Of a stretch of 34,240 bases of DNA, positions 1-8,526 are shown one piece after another (positions within the stretch are counted from its first letter, which is position 1; every line of letters begins with the position of its first letter). This DNA comes from Rhodoferax sp. GTDB lineage: Bacteria; Pseudomonadota; Gammaproteobacteria; Burkholderiales; Burkholderiaceae_C. The notes under the pieces are model-generated. The model was not told the DNA's origin and made no database searches. It saw only the letters and a program-made list of their open reading frames with translations. The stretch spans positions 1 to 34,240 of the forward strand of contig JAUSNJ010000009.1 of assembly GCA_030645355.1 (NCBI GenBank). Reading direction: 5' to 3'. A program made the translations under genes and the position numbers.

Positions 1-819
1 ATGCCGGTGGCCACACTGGTGACCAACAAGGGTGGCAAGACCATCGTCACCAATGCGGGGTCGAACACCAAGTTCCTGGGCGTGCTGGACTTTGAGGTCA
101 AAGACAAGCGGGTCATGGACTTCCGCTACAAGCTCCTGCCCATTTTTGCCAACATGCTGCCGGCCGACCCCGAGATGGACGCACTCATCACCAAGATGCG
201 CGCACCGTATGAATCCAAACTGGCGGAAAAGCTCGCGATCACCGAAGGCACGCTGTACCGCCGTGGCAATTTCAATGGTACCGGTGACCAGCTGCTGGTG
301 GATGCGCTGATGGACGTGCAGGGCGCCGAAATCGCGTTCTCACCGGGCTTTCGCTGGGGCACCACGCTGCTGCCCGGCCAGGCCATTACCCGCGAGTGGC
401 TGATGGACATGACGGCCACCACCTACTCCTATGCCACGGTGACCGAGATGACGGGTGACACCATCAAGACCATTCTGGAAGACGTGGCCGACAACCTGTT
501 CAATCCCGACCCGTACTACCAGCAGGGCGGCGACATGGTTCGGGTGGGTGGCCTGCAATACAGCTGCAACCCCAGTGCCGCCATGGGCAAGCGCATCGAC
601 AACATGCAGCTGCAGGGCCGTGCCCTGGAGGCTGGCAAGAAGTACAAGGTGGCCGGCTGGGCGCCCGTGGCCGAAGAGGCGCGCACCCAGGGCAACAAGA
701 TGGTGTGGGACGTGGTGGAGACCTGGCTCAAGGCCAGTGGTGGCAAGGTGTCTGCACGCAAGCTCAATACGCCAACCCTGGTGGGTGTGAAACCCAACCC
801 GGGTTACGCGTCGATGTGA
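1..819 (+). CDS. soxB: Thiosulfohydrolase SoxB, C-terminal part (5' end outside window)
   Basis: SoxB is the periplasmic dimanganese enzyme that hydrolyses sulfate from the SoxY-bound cysteine S-thiosulfonate in the Sox thiosulfate-oxidation cycle. The 272 visible residues match its C-terminal 5'-nucleotidase-like domain: GNFNGTGDQLLVDAL, EIAFSPGFRWGTTLLPGQ, TILEDVADNLFNPDPYYQQG, GGDMVRVGGLQY and YKVAGWAPVAEEA are SoxB-type stretches. Full SoxB proteins are near 570 residues, so about half is missing. The ATG at position 1 is an internal methionine, not a start. The metal-binding N-terminal domain and the rest of the sox operon must lie upstream of the window. The last 95 bases or so of this gene (716-810) recur at 24320-24414. 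Confidence 0.93.
   Translation: MPVATLVTNKGGKTIVTNAGSNTKFLGVLDFEVKDKRVMDFRYKLLPIFANMLPADPEMDALITKMRAPYESKLAEKLAITEGTLYRRGNFNGTGDQLLVDALMDVQGAEIAFSPGFRWGTTLLPGQAITREWLMDMTATTYSYATVTEMTGDTIKTILEDVADNLFNPDPYYQQGGDMVRVGGLQYSCNPSAAMGKRIDNMQLQGRALEAGKKYKVAGWAPVAEEARTQGNKMVWDVVETWLKASGGKVSARKLNTPTLVGVKPNPGYASM
716..810 (+). repeat. Direct repeat, left copy (3' end of soxB)
   Basis: This 95-nt stretch of the soxB 3' end matches 24320-24414 in the same orientation, with six mismatches and no gaps (positions 764, 778, 781, 786, 804 and 808). Identity stops sharply at both edges: upstream of 716 and downstream of 810 the two sites share nothing obvious apart from the TGA stop. The two copies are 23,604 bp apart and bracket the paa cluster. 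Confidence 0.93.
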
Positions 820-1059
820 AGTGCACTTCCCGGTCAGTATCACAGGTCGGCTACTAACAGCGCCAATCGTAAGGCAATGGGTCTTCTTGAAGTAGCCGCG
901 TCTTCTTAAGGGCAGGGCACCCACGATGTTGGTTTGGTGCAGGATGTGTCAAGCATTTCGGAACTGGCACATCTCCCGAAGCCGGTACACGCGGAAAGCT
1001 GCAAGCGGATTAGGCCGCTAGCGCTCGTAGATTATGGGTGAGTAGCTACTGTTTTTATA

Positions 1060-1085
1060 GTGACTTGGTTTGTGGTTCAAGTCAC
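1060..1085. repeat. Perfect 8-bp inverted repeat
   Basis: GTGACTTG (1060-1067) and CAAGTCAC (1078-1085) form a perfect inverted repeat around a 10-nt loop. It lies between the convergent ends of soxB and paaY, where a terminator would be useful. However, neither strand has a T-run directly after the stem, so a rho-independent terminator is not supported. Confidence 0.4.
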
Positions 1086-1105
1086 TTGCCGGTTAGCAGT
1101 GGTTC

Positions 1106-1136
1106 GTTGGGGGGCAGCTGAGTGCGGCGCCCCAAC
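1106..1136. repeat. 7-bp inverted repeat GTTGGGG / CCCCAAC
   Basis: GTTGGGG (1106-1112) pairs with CCCCAAC (1130-1136) across a 17-nt GC-rich loop. It sits about 60 bp beyond the stop codon of paaY on the minus strand. A transcript hairpin is possible. No T-run follows on either strand, and the role is unknown. Confidence 0.3.
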
Positions 1137-1197
1137 TCGCTGACATCCGCATGAACACCGCCGCCGTCAGCAACCCGGACAATGGCTACAGCATGCC

Positions 1198-1800
1198 CTA
1201 ACCCCGCTTGGTGGCAATCAGCGGTTTGACTGGTGGTGCCTGCACGGTCGGACGGTTGGCTTCAACCTGCGCAAGCGGTTGCACTTCGCGCATCGTGGCA
1301 AGGCAGCGCTGGGTCAAATTCTGATACGTCTCTGTACCGGTAAGTTTCCATGCGACTTCTTCGGCGCGCAGGTCTCGAATCAACTTCGCAGGAACCCCGG
1401 CCACCAAGGTTTGTGCTGCTACCCGCATGCCCGCTGGCACAAACGCGCAGGCAGCAACCATGGCGCGCTCGCCCACCTCTGCCTCGTCCATCACCACGGC
1501 GTTCATGCCCACTAGCGCATCGCGGCGCACGGTGCAACTGTGTAGCACCGCGCCGTGGCCAATATGGCCGTTTTCTTCTACCAGCGTGTCCTGCTGCGGA
1601 AAGCCATGCATGACGCAGTTGTCCTGCACATTGGCGCCCGCCAGCAGCACGATGCGACCGAAGTCGCCACGCAGGCTGGCATTTGGGCCCACATAGCAGT
1701 TTGGACCGATGTGCACATCACCAATCAGCACGGCGGTGGGGTGCACAAAGGCGCTGTGGTGCACCACTGGAATGACCCCTTCAATGGAATAGCAAGGCAT
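1198..1800 (-). CDS. paaY: PaaY, hexapeptide-repeat thioesterase of phenylacetate degradation
   Basis: This 200-residue protein belongs to the left-handed beta-helix, gamma-carbonic-anhydrase-like family. PaaY is a thioesterase that hydrolyses ring-hydroxylated or dead-end CoA esters formed from the paa pathway and so protects the CoA pool. Hexapeptide-type repeats run from about residue 25 to 135 ([36 protein letters not shown]). His65, His82 and His87 are in the right setting ([15 protein letters not shown]) to be the metal ligands of this fold. The length matches known PaaY (about 196). It is the last gene of the minus-strand paa string, starting 6 bp after paaZ stops. PaaY and the carnitine-cluster protein CaiE are hard to separate by eye; the location decides for PaaY. 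Confidence 0.9.
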   Translation of the reverse strand: MPCYSIEGVIPVVHHSAFVHPTAVLIGDVHIGPNCYVGPNASLRGDFGRIVLLAGANVQDNCVMHGFPQQDTLVEENGHIGHGAVLHSCTVRRDALVGMNAVVMDEAEVGERAMVAACAFVPAGMRVAAQTLVAGVPAKLIRDLRAEEVAWKLTGTETYQNLTQRCLATMREVQPLAQVEANRPTVQAPPVKPLIATKRG

Positions 1801-1806
1801 GTTTTT

Positions 1807-3846
1807 CTAGCTGCGCTTGGCGACCAGGGTCAGGATGTCGTAGCTGGCAACCACGTCTCCATCCTGGTTGGTCACTTCCACATCCCAAGCCACCACGCCC
1901 TGACCCACACCCTTGGCGTCCACCTTGTTGCGGTCGATCTTGCGTTTGGCCGTCAGGCGGGCCTGGATCGTGTCGCCAATCCCCACAGGCTTGACGAAGC
2001 GCAGCGTGTCCAGCCCATAGTTGGCCAGCACCGGCCCTGGTGCGGGCGACACAAACAGGCCAGCTGCAGCGGATAGCACAAAGTAGCCGTGCGCAATGCG
2101 CTTGCCAAACGGTGACTCCTTGGCCGCCACCTCGTCAAAGTGCATGTAGAAGTAATCGCCCGAAATGCCGCCAAAGGCCACGATATCGGCCTCGCCCACC
2201 GTGCGGCGGTGCGTCAGCAAGGAGTCGCCGACCTGCAGATCCTCAAAGTAGCTGCGGAAAGGGTGCACCACCGTGTTATTGACCTTGGCACCGCGCACAT
2301 GCTCGCCTGTGACGGCTGCCAGCATGGTGGGCGAACCTTGCACGGCGGCGCGTTGCAGGTAATGTTTCACGGCGCGCAGACCGCCGAGTTCTTCACCACC
2401 ACCGGCACGTCCCGGTCCGCCGTGTTTGAGCGTGGGCAGGGGCGAGCCGTGGCCGGTAGACTCGACTGCCGATTCGCGGTCGAGAATGTGCAGACGGCCA
2501 TGCCAGGCTGCCATGGCAGGTATGGCTTGGGCGGCTACTGTGCTGTCGCGTGTGACCAACGTAGCCACCAGGCTGCCCTGACCGCGTGCGGCCAAGGCCA
2601 GGGCCTGGCCCAGGTCTTCGTAGGCCATGACGGTGCTGACCGGGCCGAAGGCTTCGATGGTGTGCACCGAGTCCACGTCCATGGGCTTGCGGCAGGCCAG
2701 CAAAGTAGGTGCACAGAAGGCGCCTTGGGCGGTGCCCTCGCCAATCCAATCTTCCTTCCCTGCGTACACCAACTCAGCATCTTGGCGCAGCAGCGCAATG
2801 CGCTCGGCCACGTCGGCCTGTTGCGCGTGCGAGGCCAGTGGCCCCATCCGCACACGCTCATCAGCCGGGTCACCCACGGTCGTCTTGGCCAGGCGCGCAG
2901 CCACTTGTTCGCACACTGCATCCAGGTGTTTGGCGGGCACGATGGCACGCCGGATGGCGGTGCACTTCTGTCCGGCCTTGACCGTCATCTCGCGCGCCAC
3001 CTCTTTGACAAACAAGGAAAACTCTTCGTCATCGGGTGTGACATCGGGGCCTAGGATGGCGCAGTTCAGTGAATCGGCTTCGGCATTGAACGGGACGGAA
3101 TTGGCGATCAGATTGGGGTGCGCACGCAAGCGGGAAGCCGTGTCTGCTGAACCCGTGAAGGTGACTACATCGGCACCGTTCAACCGGTCCAGCAGATCGC
3201 CGGTACCACCAATGACGAGTTGCAAGCTGCCCTCGGGCAGAATGCCCGATTGCACGATGAGCCGCATGGCCGCCTCGGTCAGGTAACTGGTGGCACTGGC
3301 CGGCTTGCCAATGCAGGGCATGCCCGCCAGGAAACTGGGCGCAAACTTTTCCAGCAGACCCCAGACGGGAAAGTTGAAGGCGTTGATGTGCACCGCTACA
3401 CCACCGCGCGGCACCAGCACGTGGGTACCGGAAAATCCGCCCTTTTTGCCCAAGGCGAAGGCCGGCCCCTCATGCACCAGATTGCCCGAGGGCAACTCGT
3501 TGCTGCCGATACTGGCATAGGCAAACAGGGTGCCGGCGCCGCCGTCGATATCGATCCAGCTGTCCACTTTGGTGGCGCCGGTATGGGCCGACACGGCGTA
3601 GAGTTGCTCCTTGTGTTCCATCAGGTACTTGGCCAGGGCCTTGAGGCGCTGGGCACGCTCCTGGAAGTCCATGGCCATCAGGGCAGGGAGGCCCTTGCGG
3701 CGGGCGTGTTCAATGGCTTCACCAAAGTCCAGGCTTTCGGCATGGGTGTGGGCAATGGTCTTGCCATTGACGGCGCTGCGCAGTGCGCTGGCGGCTTGTG
3801 TGCCCTGCCAGTGACCGCCGATATAGCTTTGAAGGGTCTGGGTCAT
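1807..3846 (-). CDS. paaZ: PaaZ, bifunctional oxepin-CoA hydrolase / semialdehyde dehydrogenase
   Basis: PaaZ opens the seven-membered oxepin-CoA ring and oxidises the resulting aldehyde to 3-oxo-5,6-dehydrosuberyl-CoA with NADP+. The 679 residues show the fused architecture: an aldehyde dehydrogenase domain at about 1-525, and a MaoC-type (R)-hydratase domain at about 530-679. In the dehydrogenase part the general base Glu256 (FNAEADSLN) and the nucleophile Cys295 (VKAGQKCTAIRR) are present. In the hydratase part Asp564 and His569 lie in SGDYFYMHFDE, the hot-dog hydratase motif. Length and order match the E. coli protein (681). It follows paaE by 24 bp and precedes paaY. No N-terminal extension is needed; the protein starts MTQTLQSYIGGHW as usual for the family. 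Confidence 0.96.
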   Translation of the reverse strand: MTQTLQSYIGGHWQGTQAASALRSAVNGKTIAHTHAESLDFGEAIEHARRKGLPALMAMDFQERAQRLKALAKYLMEHKEQLYAVSAHTGATKVDSWIDIDGGAGTLFAYASIGSNELPSGNLVHEGPAFALGKKGGFSGTHVLVPRGGVAVHINAFNFPVWGLLEKFAPSFLAGMPCIGKPASATSYLTEAAMRLIVQSGILPEGSLQLVIGGTGDLLDRLNGADVVTFTGSADTASRLRAHPNLIANSVPFNAEADSLNCAILGPDVTPDDEEFSLFVKEVAREMTVKAGQKCTAIRRAIVPAKHLDAVCEQVAARLAKTTVGDPADERVRMGPLASHAQQADVAERIALLRQDAELVYAGKEDWIGEGTAQGAFCAPTLLACRKPMDVDSVHTIEAFGPVSTVMAYEDLGQALALAARGQGSLVATLVTRDSTVAAQAIPAMAAWHGRLHILDRESAVESTGHGSPLPTLKHGGPGRAGGGEELGGLRAVKHYLQRAAVQGSPTMLAAVTGEHVRGAKVNNTVVHPFRSYFEDLQVGDSLLTHRRTVGEADIVAFGGISGDYFYMHFDEVAAKESPFGKRIAHGYFVLSAAAGLFVSPAPGPVLANYGLDTLRFVKPVGIGDTIQARLTAKRKIDRNKVDAKGVGQGVVAWDVEVTNQDGDVVASYDILTLVAKRS

Positions 3847-3870
3847 GGTGTGTGTAGAAAGGTTTAGGGT

Positions 3871-4974
3871 TTAGCGCTCGTCAAAACTCACGGTCACGGC
3901 TTCACTGGTGGGGCGGGACTGGCAGCTCAGTACAAAGCCCTTGTCGGTCTCCCAGGCTTCCAGGCCAAAGTTCTTGTCCATCGCCACGCTGCCGGTCATG
4001 ACCTTGCAGCGACAGGTGGCGCAGACGCCGCCCTTGCAGGAAAATGGCAGGTCCAGGCCTGCGGCCATCGCCACGTCCAGCACATGTTCATCGGGGTTCA
4101 TGTGCAGCGCGTGTGACTTGCCATCCAGCACCACCGTTAGCGCGACCTGGCCACCGGGGGGCAACTTCAGGTTGGCCACGGCAGCCTGACGTGCTTCAGG
4201 CGATAGCGCCTCCAGTGTGGGCGAGGTGAAGCGCTCGGTATGCACCTGCTTGGCAGGCACACCCGCATCCAGCAAAGCCTTTTCGGTGACCGATATCATC
4301 GCCTCGGGGCCACAGATAAACACCTCGTCCATGCTACCCACTGGCAGCAGCGCGCCAATCAGGGCGCGCACCTTGTCACCGTCGATGCGCCCTTGCAACA
4401 AGTCAGCTTCCTGCGCCTGGCGTGACAGGATGTGGATCAGGGTCAGGCGACCGGCATAACGGTCTTTCAGGTCTTGCAGGGCCTCATTGAACATCACGCT
4501 GCCCATGCTGCGGTTGCCGTAGACCAGGGTGAATTTGGAGTCGGGCTGGTCTTCCAGGCTGCTGGCCATGATGGACAAAATCGGCGTGATGCCCGAGCCC
4601 GCCGCAAAACCCACCCGGTGCAGGGCGCGTGGGCGCCTGGAGACAAAGCGGCCATCGGGCGGCATCACCGCCAGGGTGTCACCGGCTTTGAGCTGGGTGG
4701 CGGCCCAGTTCGAGAACACGCCACCGGCCATTGGGCGCACACCCACCACCAGCTGGTGGGTGTTTTTCAGGTGGCTGTGGGTGCAGCAGATCGAGTAGCT
4801 GCGGCGCACATCGGCACCATCGATCTTGCTGCGCAAGGTCAGGTATTGACCCGGTTGGAAGTCAAAGCTTTCCAGAAGGTCATCTGGCACGCTCAGGGCG
4901 ATGGCCACCGAACCAGCTGCCTCGGGGCTGATGCTGGCGACACGCAGATCGTGAAAACGGAGGGAAGTGGACAT
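3871..4974 (-). CDS. paaE: PaaE, reductase of phenylacetyl-CoA epoxidase
   Basis: PaaE passes electrons from NADPH through FAD and a [2Fe-2S] cluster to the diiron oxygenase PaaABC. Visible domains are an FAD-binding barrel at about 1-115 with RSYS at 58-61, an NAD(P)-binding lobe at about 116-250 with GSGITP (126-131) and CGPEAM (221-226), and a C-terminal plant-type ferredoxin domain with Cys313, Cys318, Cys321 and Cys351 (CKGGVCATC ... C). The domain order, with ferredoxin last, is the PaaE arrangement. At 367 residues it is close to the E. coli protein (356). It starts 6 bp after the stop of paaD, as expected in the paaABCDE core. Confidence 0.96.
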   Translation of the reverse strand: MSTSLRFHDLRVASISPEAAGSVAIALSVPDDLLESFDFQPGQYLTLRSKIDGADVRRSYSICCTHSHLKNTHQLVVGVRPMAGGVFSNWAATQLKAGDTLAVMPPDGRFVSRRPRALHRVGFAAGSGITPILSIMASSLEDQPDSKFTLVYGNRSMGSVMFNEALQDLKDRYAGRLTLIHILSRQAQEADLLQGRIDGDKVRALIGALLPVGSMDEVFICGPEAMISVTEKALLDAGVPAKQVHTERFTSPTLEALSPEARQAAVANLKLPPGGQVALTVVLDGKSHALHMNPDEHVLDVAMAAGLDLPFSCKGGVCATCRCKVMTGSVAMDKNFGLEAWETDKGFVLSCQSRPTSEAVTVSFDER

Positions 4975-4980
4975 GTTGGC

Positions 4981-5577
4981 CTAATAGGGTTTGAAGTAGT
5001 CAAAGGGTTCCAGGCAGCTCAGGCAGCGGTACAGCGCTTTGCAGGCGGTGGAGCCAAAGTGCGAGGTCTCTGTCGTGTTGTGCGAGCCGCATTGTGGGCA
5101 GGCCACGGTCTGCGCAGCGCTGGCGCCGGCCTTTCTGGAAGCAAACTGGATGACGCTGGTGCCACCAGTGGCGCAGCCGCTGGGGTGCGGCGGTGCAATG
5201 CCATAGGCGCGTAACTTTTCGCGCCCCTCGGGTGTCATCCAATCGGTGGACCAGGCCGGTGCAATCTGCATCATCACCCGGGCCGCCACACCAGCAGTGG
5301 ACAAGGCATTCACCACATCGTCTTCCATCTGGCTCATAGCCGGGCAGCCGCTGTAGGTCGGGGTGATGACCACTTCCAAACCCGTCGCGGTTTGGCGCAC
5401 CGCCCGCAGGATGCCCATTTCGCGCAGGTTCACCACCGGAATCTCGGGGTCGGTCACCGACTCCAGCAGACTCCAGGTGGTGTAGTGCGGGTCAGCAGGT
5501 TCCTTGCGTGCAATGGGGCCATCGGGCAATGCCGATGGCTCAGGCTGCACCGCGCATGGATTGGCATCGGCTTGCAT
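4981..5577 (-). CDS. paaD: PaaD, metal-cluster maturation factor for phenylacetyl-CoA epoxidase
   Basis: PaaD is needed for an active PaaABCE complex and is thought to help Fe-S or diiron assembly. The first part (about residues 30-130) is an MIP18/SufT-like domain with DPEIP at 43-47, the conserved NLREMGI turn and the SGCPA cysteine (Cys78). The C-terminal part carries a zinc-ribbon-like set: Cys160 and Cys163 (CPQCGS), then Cys179, Cys185 and Cys188 (CLSC). The family ends in FDxFKP, and this protein ends in FDYFKPY. At 198 residues it is slightly longer than the E. coli protein because of about 30 N-terminal residues before the domain, so a later start cannot be excluded. It starts 5 bp after paaC. 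Confidence 0.95.
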   Translation of the reverse strand: MQADANPCAVQPEPSALPDGPIARKEPADPHYTTWSLLESVTDPEIPVVNLREMGILRAVRQTATGLEVVITPTYSGCPAMSQMEDDVVNALSTAGVAARVMMQIAPAWSTDWMTPEGREKLRAYGIAPPHPSGCATGGTSVIQFASRKAGASAAQTVACPQCGSHNTTETSHFGSTACKALYRCLSCLEPFDYFKPY

Positions 5578-5582
5578 GGTGT

Positions 5583-6371
5583 TTACCAGACCGCTTCAGG
5601 GTGGGCGCGGGCCAGGCTTTGCATTTCGGCCAGTACAAACCCCAGGTGCTCGGAGTGCACACCGGTTTTGCCGGTCGTCACATATCCGCCAGCGGCCGGG
5701 CGCTGCAAGGTGGCCTCGACCAGGGCCTCGTCCACTAACTGGTTCCAGGTGGCTTGCAGCTGACGGGTGTCAACCCCGAGGCCGGACTTGACCACAGCCG
5801 TTTCCATGGCGCTGGGCGCAAAGAATTCCTGCGTGTAGGGCATCAAATGGTTGATAGCCGCCTGCATTTTGGCGTGTGACTCGTCGGTTCCGTCACCCAG
5901 ACGCAGCATCCAGTCACGCGCGTGGCGCAGGTGGTACTGGGTTTCCTTCAACGACTTGGCGGCAATGGCGGCCAACTGCGCATCCGCAGAACCCTTGAGT
6001 GCTTCCCACACCAGCACCATCAAGGCGCTATAGAGGAAGTTGCGCCCAATCGTCACCGCGTAGTCCCGGTCACCACTGCCGGTGGGCGCTTGCGCGGTGC
6101 TATGCGGCAGCTCCAGCAGGGTGTAGTTCTTGAACTCCGGCACATCACGAAAGTAGGCCAACAGGTCTTCACTGGTTTTGCCGTCCTTGCGCATCGTGGC
6201 CACATGCTGGTACAGCAGGCGGGCTTGGCCAATCAGGTCCAGGCTGTTGTTGGCCAGCGCCAGATCTTCTTCCAGCACCGGGCCATGGCCGCACCACTGG
6301 GCGTTGCGCTGGCCCAGAATGACCGCGTTGTCGGCCAGGTGCAGCAGGTAGTCTTGAAAATGGGCCGCCAT
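5583..6371 (-). CDS. paaC: PaaC, structural subunit of phenylacetyl-CoA epoxidase
   Basis: PaaC is the catalytically inactive ferritin-like partner that pairs with PaaA and forms the core of the ring 1,2-epoxidase. The 262 residues match the family throughout: LADNAVILGQRNAQWCGHGP at 12-31, the helix EEDLALANNSLDLIGQARLL at 34-53, then the central stretch with RNFLYSALMVLVWE. The length agrees with E. coli PaaC (248). Its ATG shares one base with the TAA stop of paaB (TAATG), which indicates translational coupling and matches the fixed stoichiometry of the subunits. Confidence 0.95.
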   Translation of the reverse strand: MAAHFQDYLLHLADNAVILGQRNAQWCGHGPVLEEDLALANNSLDLIGQARLLYQHVATMRKDGKTSEDLLAYFRDVPEFKNYTLLELPHSTAQAPTGSGDRDYAVTIGRNFLYSALMVLVWEALKGSADAQLAAIAAKSLKETQYHLRHARDWMLRLGDGTDESHAKMQAAINHLMPYTQEFFAPSAMETAVVKSGLGVDTRQLQATWNQLVDEALVEATLQRPAAGGYVTTGKTGVHSEHLGFVLAEMQSLARAHPEAVW

Positions 6372-6673
6372 TACATGTGCCCCACTTCTTCAGGAATGTC
6401 ATAGAAGGTGGGGTGGCGGTAGATCTTGTCGGCCGCCGGGTCAAACATCGAATCCTTGTCTTCCGGCGCGCTGGCTGCAATGCTCTTGCTTGGTACTACC
6501 CAGATGCTCACACCTTCCTGGCGGCGGGTGTACACGTCACGCGCCATTTGCAGGGCGTGCTGTGGGTCGCTGGCGTGCAGGCTGCCGCAGTGCTTGTGCT
6601 CCAGGCCCTGTTTACTGCGCACAAATACTTCCCAGAGGGGCCAATCCTTCAATGCGGGTGTGGTGTCGCTCAT
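6371..6673 (-). CDS. paaB: PaaB, small subunit of phenylacetyl-CoA epoxidase
   Basis: PaaB is the small bridging subunit of the PaaABCE epoxidase. The 100-residue protein starts [20 protein letters not shown] and contains [20 protein letters not shown], which is diagnostic. It ends with the segment [12 protein letters not shown]. coli PaaB has 95 residues. The reading frame is open for 22 more codons upstream, but that part lies inside paaA. I place the start at 6673 because this ATG overlaps the paaA TGA as ATGA, the usual coupled arrangement. Confidence 0.95.
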   Translation of the reverse strand: MSDTTPALKDWPLWEVFVRSKQGLEHKHCGSLHASDPQHALQMARDVYTRRQEGVSIWVVPSKSIAASAPEDKDSMFDPAADKIYRHPTFYDIPEEVGHM

Positions 6674-7683
6674 GCTGCTTCCTTGGTTTGTTGGGGTTGG
6701 TGTTTGCGGGCGTGGGCCAGGGCGGCATCGCGCACCCATTGGCCATCGTTATGGGCTTTGACCCGGGTCGACAGGCGCTCGTGGTTGCACGGGCCGTTGC
6801 CGTTCACCGTGGCCCAGAACTCATCCCAGTCGATCTCGCCGTGGTCGTAGTGTTGACGCTCTTCGTTCCATTTCAGTAGCGGGTCGGGTAAGGTCACCCC
6901 CAATACGTTGGCTTGCGGCACGGTGGCGTCGATAAATTTTTGGCGCAAATCGTCGTTGCTGATGCGCTTGATGCCCCAGCGCATGGCTTGCTCGCTGTGC
7001 GGGCTGTTGGCATCCGGCGGGCCAAACATGGCCAGGCATTTCCACCAGAATCGATTGACCGAATCCTGGACCATGGCTCTTTGTTCGGCCGTGCCTTGCA
7101 TCATCACCAGCAGCGCTTCATAGCCCTGGCGTTGGTGGAAAGACTCCTCTTTGCAGACGCGGATCATGGCGCGGGCATACGGGCCATAACTGCAGCGGCA
7201 CAACGGAATCTGGTTGCTGATGGCGGCACCATCGACCAGCCAGCCAATCGTGCCGACATCGGCCCAGTTCAGCGTGGGGTAGTTGAAGATCGAGCTGTAC
7301 TTGGCTTTGCCGCTATGCAGGTCGGCCAGCATCTGGTCGCGGCCCACGCCCAGGGTTTCGGCGGCGCTGTACAAGTACAGGCCATGGCCGCCTTCGTCTT
7401 GCACCTTGGCAATCAGAATCGCCTTGCGCTTCAAGCTGGGCGCGCGGCTGATCCAGTTGCCCTCGGGCAGCATGCCGACGATTTCACTGTGGGCATGCTG
7501 GCTGATCTGGCGCACCAGGGTCTTGCGATACGCCTCGGGCATCCAGTCTTGCGGCTCAATTTTGCCGTCGGCATCGATTCGTTGGTCAAAACGGGCCTGC
7601 GCTAGCGGGTCTTCCAGAGAGGCGATAGGTGCTGCCTTTTTCTGGCCGGGGGTCTCTTGCACATTGAACGACTGGGTGTACAT
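6670..7683 (-). CDS. paaA: PaaA, catalytic diiron subunit of phenylacetyl-CoA epoxidase
   Basis: PaaA carries the diiron centre that inserts one oxygen atom from O2 into phenylacetyl-CoA, giving ring-1,2-epoxyphenylacetyl-CoA. The 337 residues show the ferritin-like four-helix ligands: Glu67 in HSEIVG, Glu97 and His100 in QDEGGHG, and Glu180 and His183 in [10 protein letters not shown]. The stretches [20 protein letters not shown] and [15 protein letters not shown] are typical. It is somewhat longer than E. coli PaaA (309), through a longer N-terminus and tail. AAAGGAAAC lies upstream of the ATG at 7683. It follows the enoyl-CoA hydratase gene by 27 bp and overlaps paaB by 4 nt. Confidence 0.97.
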   Translation of the reverse strand: MYTQSFNVQETPGQKKAAPIASLEDPLAQARFDQRIDADGKIEPQDWMPEAYRKTLVRQISQHAHSEIVGMLPEGNWISRAPSLKRKAILIAKVQDEGGHGLYLYSAAETLGVGRDQMLADLHSGKAKYSSIFNYPTLNWADVGTIGWLVDGAAISNQIPLCRCSYGPYARAMIRVCKEESFHQRQGYEALLVMMQGTAEQRAMVQDSVNRFWWKCLAMFGPPDANSPHSEQAMRWGIKRISNDDLRQKFIDATVPQANVLGVTLPDPLLKWNEERQHYDHGEIDWDEFWATVNGNGPCNHERLSTRVKAHNDGQWVRDAALAHARKHQPQQTKEAA

Positions 7684-7710
7684 AAATGTGTTTCCTTTGG
7701 GTTGAAAAAA

Positions 7711-8505
7711 TTATCTTGACGAGCTGGCCAACCACGCGGGGGGGCGTTTGTCCAGAAAGGCTGCTACGCCGTCGCGGCCTTCGGCGGTGGCCCTTTGGTG
7801 GGCAATACGCTGGGCAGTCATCTCCAGCGTGTCCTCGTCAATCGGTCTACCCTTGATGGCTTCGATCAACTCCTTGGCAGCTTTTTGGGCTGACGGTGCG
7901 CCGGTAAGCAAGGGCTCGATCAGTGCCGCTACGCCTGCATCGAGGCCATCAACTGCGGTGACTTCATTGACCAGGCCAATCGCCAAGGCCTGCTCTGCGC
8001 TGATGCGCTCGGCACTTTGAAAGTAGCGCAGCGCGTGGCGCGGGCCAATGGCGCGCAACACATAGGGGCTGATCACTGCGGGGATGATGCCGAACTTGAC
8101 CTCTGAGGTGGAAAACACCGCGTCCTCGCTGGCCACCGCCATGTCACACGCCGCAGCCAGTCCGGTACCACCGCCCAGTGCGGCGCCCTGAATGCGCGCA
8201 ATTGTGGGCTTGGACAGACCAGAGAGCGTGTGCAGCATGCGGGCAAAGCGACGGGCATCTGCCAGGTTGTCGGCTTCACTGCCCTCAGCAGCCCGGCGCA
8301 TCCAGTTCAGATCCGCGCCAGCCGAGAAGTGCTTGCCGCGTCCGGCCAGCACCACCACGCGCACCGCAGGGTCATCGTCAAGCTTCCGGCAAGCATCGTT
8401 TAGGTCGGCGATGAGTTGCTCATTGAAGGCGTTGAAAACCTCCGGGCGGTTCATCCAGATCGTGGCGACTCGGTTAACTTGCTCGATGACCAGGGTGCTG
8501 TACAT
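7711..8505 (-). CDS. Enoyl-CoA hydratase/isomerase family protein (PaaF position, LiuC-like motifs)
   Basis: This 264-residue crotonase-fold protein sits where the cluster needs a 2,3-dehydroadipyl-CoA hydratase (PaaF). The oxyanion-hole motifs are clear: GKHFSAGADLNWMRR at about 58-72, and GAALGGGTGLAAACD. The first acid/base glutamate of classical enoyl-CoA hydratases (GGGCELA-type) is replaced by Gly here. The second region reads TSEVKFGIIPAVISPYV instead of the usual PE-x-x-x-G-x-x-PGAGGT. From memory, both the NWMRR and SEVKFGIIPA-SPYV motifs are typical of 3-methylglutaconyl-CoA hydratases (LiuC/AtuE). It could be a recruited PaaF or a different hydratase, so no symbol is given. It follows the binding-protein gene by 21 bp. 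Confidence 0.85.
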   Translation of the reverse strand: MYSTLVIEQVNRVATIWMNRPEVFNAFNEQLIADLNDACRKLDDDPAVRVVVLAGRGKHFSAGADLNWMRRAAEGSEADNLADARRFARMLHTLSGLSKPTIARIQGAALGGGTGLAAACDMAVASEDAVFSTSEVKFGIIPAVISPYVLRAIGPRHALRYFQSAERISAEQALAIGLVNEVTAVDGLDAGVAALIEPLLTGAPSAQKAAKELIEAIKGRPIDEDTLEMTAQRIAHQRATAEGRDGVAAFLDKRPPAWLASSSR

Positions 8506-8526
8506 GGTGCGGCTCGCGGGGGAGGA

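Larger units (their letters stand above)
820..1197. other. Gene-poor gap between soxB and paaY
   Basis: I see no convincing gene in these 378 bp. No classical terminator (hairpin plus T-run) follows soxB. Two short inverted repeats are present, at 1060-1085 and 1106-1136. On the plus strand a frame is open from 1097 to a TAA at 1199-1201 and ends in [17 protein letters not shown] do not recognise it. It could be the tail of a decayed gene or chance. The right end of the gap is the 3' end of the long minus-strand paa gene string. Confidence 0.5.

Noticed and set aside
1..3. ATG at the first base as a gene start
   Set aside because: The protein begins in the middle of the SoxB fold, so this is an internal methionine at the window edge.
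1060..1136. Inverted repeats as rho-independent terminators
   Set aside because: No T-run follows the stems on either strand.
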